The notes beneath the pieces were generated by a model, which saw only the letters and a list, made by a program, of their open reading frames with translations, did not search any database and was not told where the DNA came from. A stretch of DNA of 64,000 nucleotides from JAGOEY01 sp017997515 (GTDB lineage Bacteria > Pseudomonadota > Gammaproteobacteria > Burkholderiales > Burkholderiaceae_C): contig CP111109.1 of the NCBI GenBank assembly GCA_026314275.1, forward strand, positions 2,046,001 to 2,110,000, read 5' to 3'. Positions within the stretch are counted from its first letter, which is position 1; each line of letters begins with the position of its first letter. Both the position numbers and the translations under genes were made by a program. Below, one piece after another: positions 57,474 through 64,000 of this stretch.

Positions 57474-57913
57474 CAGTAGTCCTCCACGCGCTCGCCCGGC
57501 ATGGCGTACTGCACGCGCTGGTACAAGGGAAAAACCGTCGTATAGCCCGGCACGGGCACCGGGTCCGTGCCTGCCAGGTGCGGGTACACGTACATCACCA
57601 GGTCGGGATTCGGCAGGCGCTGGAACTGGCGATAGACCTCGTTGCGCGCTGTGCGCGTGTAGCGCATCTGCTCGGCGGGCGCGGCCTGTACATCCATCTC
57701 GGTCAGCGGCCGGCGCAGGCTCTGGCGCGCGTCGAGCAATTGCCTGCGTGCCACCTGGCCGGCGCCACCGCCGCCGTCACCGGCGTTCTGCTGCCAGATG
57801 TCCATCATCGTGCTGTCGCCGTGGGGCAGCAGCTTTTCCTTGCTGGTGGCGCAGCCGCCGAGCACCGCGACGGCAAGGGCCAGCGCCAGGCCCTTATTCA
57901 AGTTCGAGAGCAT
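57473..57913 (-). CDS. Conjugative transfer lipoprotein, TIGR03751 family
   Basis: 146 residues from an ATG at 57913 with AGGAG upstream: lipoprotein signal ('GLALALAVAVLGGC', lipobox LGGC). The mature part has 'YTRTARNEVYRQFQRLPNPDLVMYVYPHLAGTDPVPVPGYTTVFPLYQRVQYAMPGE'. That matches the TIGR03751 lipoprotein, the TraV/VirB7-like outer-membrane core piece. It overlaps both neighbours. Confidence 0.9.
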   Translation of the reverse strand: MLSNLNKGLALALAVAVLGGCATSKEKLLPHGDSTMMDIWQQNAGDGGGGAGQVARRQLLDARQSLRRPLTEMDVQAAPAEQMRYTRTARNEVYRQFQRLPNPDLVMYVYPHLAGTDPVPVPGYTTVFPLYQRVQYAMPGERVEDY

Positions 57914-59324
57914 GGCTTTCTCCTGCACGGTGATCGACCTTGCGACCTTCGGGATCGAAATCGATGGCGAGCGGCTTTTCGAGGTGGACGGCGACCTTTG
58001 CGCCGGGTTGGACATAGACGGCGGCGAAGGCCTGGCCGTACAACTTGTTCACCCAATCGGCCATGTCCCGAACGCCGCCGGCCAGGATGCGGCCCACGGC
58101 TTCGTTGCCCGAGATGCCGACGCTTCCGATGGAGCCATCGGCGCCCACGTAGGACATCTGACCGCTGTCGCTGTCGATGAGCGAGGCGACGCCGGCACCC
58201 GCCGCGGTGATCAGCGCCTGTGAGCCGAGGTACTGCTGGGCGTTGCTGCGCCGCTCTCCGCTGACGCAAGGAATGCCATACGGGTCGCTGATCCAGCCCA
58301 GGCCCCCACTTTGAGAGTTCTGCTGCTGGTTGTTCTGCTGGTTGCCGTCGCGGTCTTCGGGAATCGTCCGAATGGTCCCGTCATGGAACACAAAGGTGAT
58401 GCTGCGCACCTGGCCGCGCACGCAAGAGAGCGTCCAGTCGCCCGAGGCCGTGCCGGAAAACACGGCGCCCGCCACGTCGGGAATGTCGATACCGTTTGCC
58501 GTGAGATTGTCGGGACCGACCAGGACTTTGAACGGATACGGATCGTTGACCGTACCGTCGATCGGCACGCGGCCGATCAGCGCCGTCATTGCCACCGATC
58601 CCATCAGCGTCGAGTTGGTCGGCACCGTATAGACCGGCTTGGCGCTCTTGACGCCTGCGGCGCGGGCGCCCGCGTTCGCCACGGTTTGTGCCGTGGTTTC
58701 CAGCGTGCTCTGCGCGGGGCCGAAGCTCGTCGGAAAGCTCATGCCGCCACCCGTGCCGCGACTGCCGTTACGCCCATCAGCGGGCTTCGCGTCGTCCGGC
58801 TCGACCCAGCGCACGCCGCCTTCCATGCCTGCCTCGTCGCCGTTACGCAGCCCCAGGCCCACGGGTAGATCGGCGTGGCCGCCGCCGCGCCCGCCGATGC
58901 CTTCCAGGCGCCGCTGCAGGTCGGCGAGCAGTCCCTCGGTCTGCTGGCGTTCGCTGGCTGCCTGCTGCTGGTCGCGGCGCAGGTTGGAGCGCTCGGTCTC
59001 CAGCGCCGAATTGATGCGCTGGTCGATCGAGTTCTCGCGTTGGCGCAGGCGCTGGTTCTCTTCGCGCTGGGACTTGTTGTCGGACAGCGCCGTCTGCAGT
59101 TCGGTGCGCAACTGCTTCACTTGCGCCACGAGCGTCGCCACGGTATCGCGGGGGGTATCGCCCTCGATGCCCAGCGCCTTCATCTCCTCCGGCGTGAGCT
59201 TGGCGCCGGCATCCGCAGCGGGCGGCGCCGACGAGCCTCCACCCGAAAACAGCCGGATGGCGACGAACAGCACCAGCAGGGCCACGGGGATCATTAACCA
59301 CTTCAGGAGTCCGTTACTGCGCAT
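57894..59324 (-). CDS. ICE protein PFL_4705 family (TIGR03752; TraB-like)
   Basis: 476 residues: an N-terminal membrane anchor ('WLMIPVALLVLFVAIRLFSG'), a coiled coil (about residues 60-140, 'TLVAQVKQLRTELQTALSDNKSQREENQRLRQRENSID'), then a TraB/VirB10-like beta-barrel domain ('STLMGSVAMTALIGRVPIDGTVNDPYPFKVLVGPDNLTANGIDIP', 'GVASLIDSDSGQMSYVG'). It spans from the inner-membrane to the outer-membrane core complex of the secretion channel. Confidence 0.92.
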   Translation of the reverse strand: MRSNGLLKWLMIPVALLVLFVAIRLFSGGGSSAPPAADAGAKLTPEEMKALGIEGDTPRDTVATLVAQVKQLRTELQTALSDNKSQREENQRLRQRENSIDQRINSALETERSNLRRDQQQAASERQQTEGLLADLQRRLEGIGGRGGGHADLPVGLGLRNGDEAGMEGGVRWVEPDDAKPADGRNGSRGTGGGMSFPTSFGPAQSTLETTAQTVANAGARAAGVKSAKPVYTVPTNSTLMGSVAMTALIGRVPIDGTVNDPYPFKVLVGPDNLTANGIDIPDVAGAVFSGTASGDWTLSCVRGQVRSITFVFHDGTIRTIPEDRDGNQQNNQQQNSQSGGLGWISDPYGIPCVSGERRSNAQQYLGSQALITAAGAGVASLIDSDSGQMSYVGADGSIGSVGISGNEAVGRILAGGVRDMADWVNKLYGQAFAAVYVQPGAKVAVHLEKPLAIDFDPEGRKVDHRAGESHALELE

Positions 59325-60231
59325 GGCGGGCCTCCTTGTCGTCGGTGGCCTCGGCTTCGGGCTGCGGCAGATGCACGGCTGGGTCGAAGCGGTTGATCGC
59401 CGGCAGCAGCGATTGCGCGAGGCCGTGCCCCCGCGTCACCAAGTACAGGACGGTCGTGTCCTCTGGCGTCCCGCGCGGGCCGAGTGCTTCGTGCTGGAAG
59501 GTGGCGGTGAGGAAATCGCCCTGCAACACGCGCGGGTCGAGGGTGATCCAGCCGCCGCTGCTATTGGTGAGGCGCACGGCTGTGACCCACTGGTCTTCCA
59601 GACGCCACGAGGCGAGCGCAACTGCGCGCACCGGCAGCGTCGGCGCCAGCGTGCCGAGGTCGAGATCGCGGCGCAGGTTCACCCGCATGACGCCCGGCAG
59701 CGGCTCCACGGTGCGCAGCGGTGCGTAGAGGTTCTGCGCGGCGAAGCGCGTCAGCACGACCGGAACCGGGGTTTCACGCCGCGCTGCCCGCGCGCCTGCC
59801 TGGTCCTGGGCGCGCGCCGGGGCGTCGTCTGCTCCGTCGGCTTGATCGCCATAGCGCGTCGGGGCGCTGTCGCCCTCGACGATGCGCACCGGCTCCAACT
59901 CGGCTTCGCCGACCTTGGCCGGCTCGGCCGCGATATCGAGCAGAATCAGCGCGCCCGTGTCGGCATCCTGCAATTGCAGCCGTGTGGGCTCGATCGGCTC
60001 GCTCGCGCGCAGGTACACCGCGCCGCCCGCACTCTGCACCCGCAAGCGCTCGCCGACGCCCGCGGGCACGCCCACGCGGACGTTCCGGTTGATAAACACG
60101 ACGCGCTCCTGCCCGACACGCAGGGGCACGGCCAGGGGCATGCGTTCCCAGCGAAGGATCTCCACGGCCTGGGCAAAAGGAGCCGAGGCGACGGCCAGCA
60201 GCCCCAGCAGTGCGAGTACAAGGTGTTTCAT
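59314..60231 (-). CDS. ICE protein PFL_4704 family (TIGR03749; TraK-like)
   Basis: 305 residues with a signal peptide ('LVLALLGLLAVASAPFAQA') and beta-rich body ('EILRWERMPLAVPLRVGQERVVFINRNVRVGVPAGV', 'SWRLEDQWVTAVRLTNSSGGWITLDPRVLQGDFLTATFQHEALGP'). It is the secretin-like, VirB9-type part of the core complex. Start and stop overlap the neighbours. Confidence 0.9.
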   Translation of the reverse strand: MKHLVLALLGLLAVASAPFAQAVEILRWERMPLAVPLRVGQERVVFINRNVRVGVPAGVGERLRVQSAGGAVYLRASEPIEPTRLQLQDADTGALILLDIAAEPAKVGEAELEPVRIVEGDSAPTRYGDQADGADDAPARAQDQAGARAARRETPVPVVLTRFAAQNLYAPLRTVEPLPGVMRVNLRRDLDLGTLAPTLPVRAVALASWRLEDQWVTAVRLTNSSGGWITLDPRVLQGDFLTATFQHEALGPRGTPEDTTVLYLVTRGHGLAQSLLPAINRFDPAVHLPQPEAEATDDKEARHAQ

Positions 60232-60917
60232 GGGGTTTCTCCTTGAGGCGCTTGCGGAGACAGGCCGCCAGGTGCCGGGCGCGACGGCTCCGGTGTGCTG
60301 ATGCGCTGGGGCGCACCCTCGTAGCAGTCGAGCGCCAGGCCAAACGGATTGCGAGCGGGATCGATGTCCACTCGCGTGACTTTCACGGGGTAGCGCACCA
60401 AAGCCCGCTTGACTTGTTCCGCCCCGTAGTACTCGTCTGCGGTGATGTCCAGCGTCACCACCCAGTCGCGGTCGGACACCACGCGCACGCGCGCCGTGGG
60501 GTCGTCACCGTAGCCGCGACCGGGGATTTCGTAGATGCCGCGCACGCGCTGACGCAGCTCGCCCGTGGAGCGGCGATAGTCGTAGTCCGCCCGCAGGAAG
60601 GCCTGGCAGGATGGGGTGAGGTACGGCGAGAGCGTGTGGAGATTACGCGCATAGTCCTCTTCGCCATTCGTCGGCCAGCGGTTGAGGGTCTGAAACACGT
60701 AGAACGTGAACGCATAGACCGATTCGGGCGGCACTTCCCACCACTTGCGGGTACTGCCGGAGCGCAGATCAGGCGGGACGTGGATGGTCAGGTCGCGCGG
60801 AGCGCTCCACCAGCCGCCGCCCATGACCAGGGCGACGATGACCAGCGCGCCAGCACCCAGGCGAAGCGTCTTGATGTGCGCCTGCAGATGGGTGATCTCG
60901 TTCTTGAAGCGGCTCAT
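60228..60917 (-). CDS. ICE protein PFL_4703 family (TIGR03746; TraE/VirB8-like)
   Basis: 229 residues from an ATG at 60917: one transmembrane segment ('LGAGALVIVALVMGGGWW') and a periplasmic domain with 'KWWEVPPESVYAFTFYVFQTLNRWPTNGEEDYARNLHTLSPYLTPSCQAFLRADYDYRRS' and 'DWVVTLDITADEYYGAEQVKRALVRYPVKVTRVDID'. It has the plan of VirB8/TraE assembly factors. The frame extends far upstream, but that part overlaps TIGR03750 and is not used. Confidence 0.9.
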   Translation of the reverse strand: MSRFKNEITHLQAHIKTLRLGAGALVIVALVMGGGWWSAPRDLTIHVPPDLRSGSTRKWWEVPPESVYAFTFYVFQTLNRWPTNGEEDYARNLHTLSPYLTPSCQAFLRADYDYRRSTGELRQRVRGIYEIPGRGYGDDPTARVRVVSDRDWVVTLDITADEYYGAEQVKRALVRYPVKVTRVDIDPARNPFGLALDCYEGAPQRISTPEPSRPAPGGLSPQAPQGETP

Positions 60918-61324
60918 CGTGCCCCCCTTGCAGCAGACCTTCGGGTGGTCCAGAAGCCGGAGCGTGAGATCAGCACATGGCCGCCCACCCAGCCCGCCAC
61001 CAGCGGATAGCGCGTGGCGATGCGCCACTGGAGTTGCCGATACAGCCAGGTGTCGGGACGCCCACGCTTGAGGCGACGCAGGATGCCGCCCCCGATGAAC
61101 ACGCCGAAGGCCACGCCCAGCACGACGAACGTGGGCGCGAGCGCGATCGTGCGGAACACCCAAGACAGCGGCGCACCGACCAGCAGGCCGGCGGCGCCGG
61201 ACAGGCCGCAGCAGATCCACAGCTCGTCGGCGGTGAGGCCGCGCACGACAACGGGATGGCGGTTGAGCCGGTGCGGAAGGAACGTGACCGTCCCGTCAGC
61301 ACGGACGTGCTGCTGCTCGGACAT
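60914..61324 (-). CDS. Conjugative transfer protein TIGR03750 (TraL-like)
   Basis: 136 residues. 'FLPHRLNRHPVVVRGLTADELWICCGLSGAAGLLVGAPLSWVFRTIALAPTFVVLGVAFGVFIGGGILRRLKRGRPDTWLYRQLQWRIA' gives the TIGR03750 pattern with two membrane helices, comparable to TraL/VirB3. It overlaps the next gene by 4 nt. Confidence 0.9.
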   Translation of the reverse strand: MSEQQHVRADGTVTFLPHRLNRHPVVVRGLTADELWICCGLSGAAGLLVGAPLSWVFRTIALAPTFVVLGVAFGVFIGGGILRRLKRGRPDTWLYRQLQWRIATRYPLVAGWVGGHVLISRSGFWTTRRSAARGAR

Positions 61325-61336
61325 ACCGGCCTCGCC

Positions 61337-61696
61337 TTACAGGATGCCGGTGGCTTCGGTGAGCAGCCAGATGCCGATCACGAGCAGCACCGCGCCGATG
61401 GCGACCGTGAGGCCGAATTGGCCCCAGGTTTTGCGACCAGTGTGGATTTCCGCGTAGGTGCCGTAGGCGTGGTAGCACACGCCAATGAACATCGACGCCA
61501 CAACCAGCAGGGCCACGAGCATGATGATGTCGTAGCCGTAGTTCCTGATCGTTTCCATGATGCCGTTGCCCGTGCCGCGGGTCGGGTTCTCCAGTTGCGG
61601 CAACCCCTGCGCGAACGACAGCGCGGGCAGCGCGGCGGCGCCCAGAGCCACGGTGGCGCGCTGGACAAAACGGGAAGTGAGGATGCGGTTTTGCAT
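61337..61696 (-). CDS. ICE membrane protein PFL_4702 family (TIGR03745; pilin-like)
   Basis: 119 residues: signal peptide ('VALGAAALPALSFAQG'), then two helices ('YDIIMLVALLVVASMFIGVCYHAYGTY', 'FGLTVAIGAVLLVIGIWLLTEATGIL'). This resembles VirB2/TraA pilins in size and plan. It may form the conjugative pilus subunit. Confidence 0.85.
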   Translation of the reverse strand: MQNRILTSRFVQRATVALGAAALPALSFAQGLPQLENPTRGTGNGIMETIRNYGYDIIMLVALLVVASMFIGVCYHAYGTYAEIHTGRKTWGQFGLTVAIGAVLLVIGIWLLTEATGIL

Positions 61697-61712
61697 GGTC
61701 AGGCCTTTCAGG

Positions 61713-61946
61713 TCAGGAGAGGAGGAAGAAACTCAGGACGAGGTACATCGCGACGAAGCGGATGCAGACGCCGAGGAACTGGCGCTGGTTGAGGCGGCTC
61801 TCGGACCACCCCACGTAGGCCGTTCGGATGGCCCAGACGCCCCAGACGAGCAGGACCGCGAACACGACGCCGACCAAGACGGTCGCCATCGCGGAAGGCG
61901 CGATGCCGCTGTTGGCTTGAAATGCCGAGACCTGGGCGCCGTTCAT
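61713..61946 (-). CDS. ICE protein PFL_4701 family (TIGR03758)
   Basis: 77 residues with two membrane helices ('AMATVLVGVVFAVLLVWGVWAI', 'FLGVCIRFVAMYLVLSFFLLS'), a small membrane component next to the pilin-like gene. The start overlaps the RAQPRD stop by 4 nt. The function is not known beyond its place in the transfer operon. Confidence 0.85.
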   Translation of the reverse strand: MNGAQVSAFQANSGIAPSAMATVLVGVVFAVLLVWGVWAIRTAYVGWSESRLNQRQFLGVCIRFVAMYLVLSFFLLS

Positions 61947-62323
61947 GGCTTGGCCTCCGCGGTCGTCGGCGATGGCTCGACGGCCCGCTCGGTGCGGTAG
62001 TCGCCGGCCAGTTCGGCGGGGTCGCGCGGCTGAGCACGCGAAGGAAAGAGGTGCGCCTGGATGCCGGCGCGCACGCGCGCTAGGTCAGCCAGCAGCCGCG
62101 GGTAATCGAAGTGGTAGCGCTCGCCCGGCTGGACGGGAGCATGCGCGGCGCTGTCGGCGACGGTGCGCTCCAGCGCGTCGAGTTGGCGCAGCGCCGCGAC
62201 CAATTCCTGGCGCTGCGCGGGGGGCTCGGCCAACGCCATCGGGGACTGGCCCAGCAGGAGGGCCGTCACGAGAAAAGTGGGCACGCCGCGATGCGCGGCA
62301 CGCAGCCAGGTTGAAGCCACCAT
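61943..62323 (-). CDS. RAQPRD-family ICE protein (TIGR01690)
   Basis: 126 residues: a signal peptide ('FLVTALLLGQSPMALA') and the motif RAQPRD visible near the C-terminal third ('LFPSRAQPRDPAELAGDYR'), the family's namesake. Predicted periplasmic. The function is unknown. It begins the sub-operon running to the ATPase gene. Confidence 0.92.
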   Translation of the reverse strand: MVASTWLRAAHRGVPTFLVTALLLGQSPMALAEPPAQRQELVAALRQLDALERTVADSAAHAPVQPGERYHFDYPRLLADLARVRAGIQAHLFPSRAQPRDPAELAGDYRTERAVEPSPTTAEAKP

Positions 62324-62445
62324 CGCGCCATTCCTGTGTGATCAGCAATGGCTCGATCGTGGAGATCAGGGCTGCTTTAGGCCGCAAACAATAGGAACCC
62401 GCGGATGACCGGATTTATGGGAGATATAGACTCCCCGATCGGGAA

Positions 62446-62751
62446 GTGACTCACTCAATACTCGCAAGCCCTATGTTCCTTCTGACGCTCACAGCACTCG
62501 CAGTCTTGGCGCTATTCGCGCCAACGTATTTCTGGCTCCTGTCCGAGCGGTGCTACTACTGGCGACATCCGATCGCATGGGTCTTTGACGATGCGATGGT
62601 GCAAGGCATCGAGATGCCTACGGAGGTCCTTCTTTCTCCACTGCCCAACAGCGACTTTTCTTGGCAAGGACAAAGGCGCCAGGCAGAGCAGCTACGCTTG
62701 CACTACGGGGTTCGTAAACTGAGTGGGCGCCAGCGCAGTGCGTTGATGTAA
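62446..62751 (+). CDS. Hypothetical membrane protein on the opposite strand
   Basis: 101 residues from a GTG: a hydrophobic N-terminus ('MFLLTLTALAVLALFAPTYFWLL'), then a soluble tail with 'SGRQRSALM' at the end. It is the only plus-strand gene within the right-hand transfer operon. I do not recognise it. The 122 bp before it (62324-62445) hold no other feature I can name; a promoter for the minus-strand RAQPRD operon probably lies there. Confidence 0.55.
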   Translation: MTHSILASPMFLLTLTALAVLALFAPTYFWLLSERCYYWRHPIAWVFDDAMVQGIEMPTEVLLSPLPNSDFSWQGQRRQAEQLRLHYGVRKLSGRQRSALM

Positions 62752-62784
62752 TTCATGCTGACGCCGTTGGCAGACCCGAAGGGG

Positions 62785-63534
62785 TTACAGGTACTTCTTG
62801 AAACTGCCTGCGGTCAGGCTCACGGCCAGTCCCAGCAAGGCGGCGCTCGGCAGCAGGATCACCAGCGGATGCACCGAGATCGGCAGCGCCAGGTACGTGA
62901 CCCAGGGCAGCACAGCCAGCGGCATCAGGCTGGCTTTCGCGCGGTGGTAGATGAAGCCCGATTCCCGGCCCGCACCGAAGCGCCGCACGTCCCTCCGCAC
63001 TAGGCCGTCGATCAGGCCGACGAACGCCGCAGTGAAGATCAGCGGCAACGTGAGCACCAGGACCAGCAGGCGCACAAGGAAGGTCAGCGTCGTGAAGGCT
63101 GCGGCGATCAGGTAGCTCTCGGTCCAGACATAGGCCTGGCTGATGTAGTAGCGAAAGTTGCGTGTCTGCCCGTGGCTGGGTGCACGGGCGCGCTCGGCGG
63201 TCTGGCTCATGCGCTCCAGCAAGCCCGAGCGCACGAACACCCATTCGTATCCGGTATCCACCAGCTCGTGCGCCGTGCGCCCCGGTTCCTGCACGACCAC
63301 GCTGCGCGTGAAGTGGTTGGACAGGTGCCCCAACTCGTACTGCAACATCTGCTGGGAGTGTCGCCAGCCCTCGTCCTTCCAGAACAGGTGCATTCCGACG
63401 CACTCCACGACAATGGAGAACAGCAGCGAGCCGATCAGCACCCCCAGCAGCCGGAACGGCAAGGTGATGGTGCCGACGATCAGGCCTTGGCGCTGGTTCT
63501 GCTCCCGCTGCGCGGTCGAGGCGGCATCCTTCAT
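62785..63534 (-). CDS. ICE membrane protein PFL_4697 family (TIGR03747)
   Basis: 249 residues with about four membrane helices: 'LIVGTITLPFRLLGVLIGSLLFSIVVECVGMHLFW', 'YLIAAAFTTLTFLVRLLVLVLTLPLIFTAAFVGLIDGLVRRDVRRFGAGRESGFIYHRAK' and 'PLAVLPWVTYLALPISVHPLVILLPSAALLGLAVSL'. This is the TIGR03747 pattern, regularly encoded next to TraD. The start overlaps the traD stop (ATGA). Confidence 0.9.
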   Translation of the reverse strand: MKDAASTAQREQNQRQGLIVGTITLPFRLLGVLIGSLLFSIVVECVGMHLFWKDEGWRHSQQMLQYELGHLSNHFTRSVVVQEPGRTAHELVDTGYEWVFVRSGLLERMSQTAERARAPSHGQTRNFRYYISQAYVWTESYLIAAAFTTLTFLVRLLVLVLTLPLIFTAAFVGLIDGLVRRDVRRFGAGRESGFIYHRAKASLMPLAVLPWVTYLALPISVHPLVILLPSAALLGLAVSLTAGSFKKYL

Positions 63535-64000
63535 GGCGAGGCCTCATTGCCGGCGCTGTCGTCGGTGGCCACCGGGCCAGGTTCGGCCGCAGCGGCATCA
63601 TCCAGCAGGTCGTCGGGCAAGGCCCCGTCCTGCAACGCCGGGGAACTGGTGAACTCCCACCACTGCGTGGCCTCGCTGTAGCTCTGGCGCATGTAGCCCG
63701 CCAGTTGTTGCAGATCCTGCGGCATGACCTCATCGGGGTCCGGTGCCGGCAGCGGCATGCGAACCTTCCAAAGCTGGCCGCCCTGCAACAATGCGAAACA
63801 TTGGCCCTTGGGTAAGGCGACGACGTGCGACGGCTCGATCATCGGCACGCTGGACATGCTGATGCGGTCCTGCGTGTTGCTGGTGAAGTCCGTCGCGCCG
63901 CGGATGTCCGAGCTGTCGGTCGCGCCGGAGACGATGGTGGTCGTATAGACCTCGACCTTCGGCAATTGCCGGGTCAGCAGTTCGGCGGTGGCCGTCTCCC
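63531..64000 (-). CDS. traD: Coupling protein TraD (SXT/TOL type, TIGR03743), C-terminal part
   Basis: The frame is open to the window edge, giving the last 155 residues ('ETATAELLTRQLPKVEVYTTTIVSGATDSSDIRGATDFTSNTQDRISMSSVPMIEPSHVVALPKGQCFALLQGGQLWKVRMPLP'). This is the C-terminal end of the hexameric coupling ATPase that links the relaxosome to the channel. The ATP-binding motifs lie outside the window. The acidic tail is typical. Confidence 0.85.
   Translation of the reverse strand, partial: ETATAELLTRQLPKVEVYTTTIVSGATDSSDIRGATDFTSNTQDRISMSSVPMIEPSHVVALPKGQCFALLQGGQLWKVRMPLPAPDPDEVMPQDLQQLAGYMRQSYSEATQWWEFTSSPALQDGALPDDLLDDAAAAEPGPVATDDSAGNEASP

Noticed and set aside
1..64000. CRISPR array, tRNA or rRNA genes
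   Set aside because: No regularly spaced repeats with spacers and no tRNA-like or rRNA sequence were noticed on reading; the tandem repeats at 30799 have no spacers.

Overview
The window is a stretch of a large integrative conjugative element (ICE) of the clc/PAGI-2/SXT-TOL type. A complete Mu-like transposable prophage is inserted in it, and two copies of a related IS5-family element sit one in each. High GC, the ICE gene set (MobH-type relaxase, PFL_47xx/TIGR037xx conjugation proteins) and a BcepMu-like early region point to a beta- or gammaproteobacterium, most likely Burkholderiales. This is inferred from family resemblance; no rRNA or other host marker is present. Layout: (1) 1-4821, cargo and scars: the end of a DUF4105 protein, a lipoprotein alpha/beta-hydrolase split by IS5 copy 1 (1141-2291, ATAA duplication), an IS66 transposase remnant and a beheaded AAA ATPase. 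(2) 4872-8765: the relaxase gene mobH, a divergent Xre/MbcA-type antitoxin plus RES toxin pair with a clear sigma70 promoter, and a DUF3742 gene. (3) 8772-16381, minus strand: mating-pair genes (TraG-like, PFL_4711, 4710, 4709), RadC-like, a DsbA-like thioredoxin, then the C-terminal half of the VirB4/TraC-type transfer ATPase. (4) 16382-55893: the 39.5-kb prophage, flanked by a 5-bp duplication TTGAG. (5) 55894-64000, minus strand: the N-terminal half of the ATPase, then TIGR03751, PFL_4705, 4704, 4703, TIGR03750, pilin-like PFL_4702, PFL_4701, RAQPRD, PFL_4697 and the start of the coupling protein TraD. Removing the prophage and one TTGAG restores one 960-codon ATPase frame, so as it stands the ICE should be unable to conjugate on its own. 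The prophage has its immunity region in the middle (44.4-45.5 kb) instead of at one end. Leftward run a ner/BcepMu-gp16-like gene, a DUF3102-like gene, transposase A, ATPase B, small early genes, Gam, RdgC, DUF2786, GemA and Mor, then, still leftward, protease/scaffold, capsid, sheath, tube, tape measure, baseplate, fibres and an SGNH hydrolase to the left end. Rightward run the S24 repressor, an unknown membrane protein, holin, transglycosylase, Rz/Rz1, DksA-like, small and large terminase, portal (broken by IS5 copy 2 at 52161-53308, TTTT duplication), DUF4406 and head-morphogenesis protein F to the right end. Packaging and capsid modules thus lie on opposite arms. The most striking regulatory signal is a 16-bp palindrome, GGTGAAGCGCTTCACC, found four times in the same orientation relative to the genes it precedes: the protease operon, the tail-chaperone operon, gp46/baseplate and the lysis operon. 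Three copies lie 35-36 nt before the start codon, and all four have a degenerate -10-like hexamer (NACANT) exactly 23 nt downstream. I infer that these are late promoters for the Mor-family activator at 36009-36494, and that two or three of the mRNAs are leaderless or nearly so.
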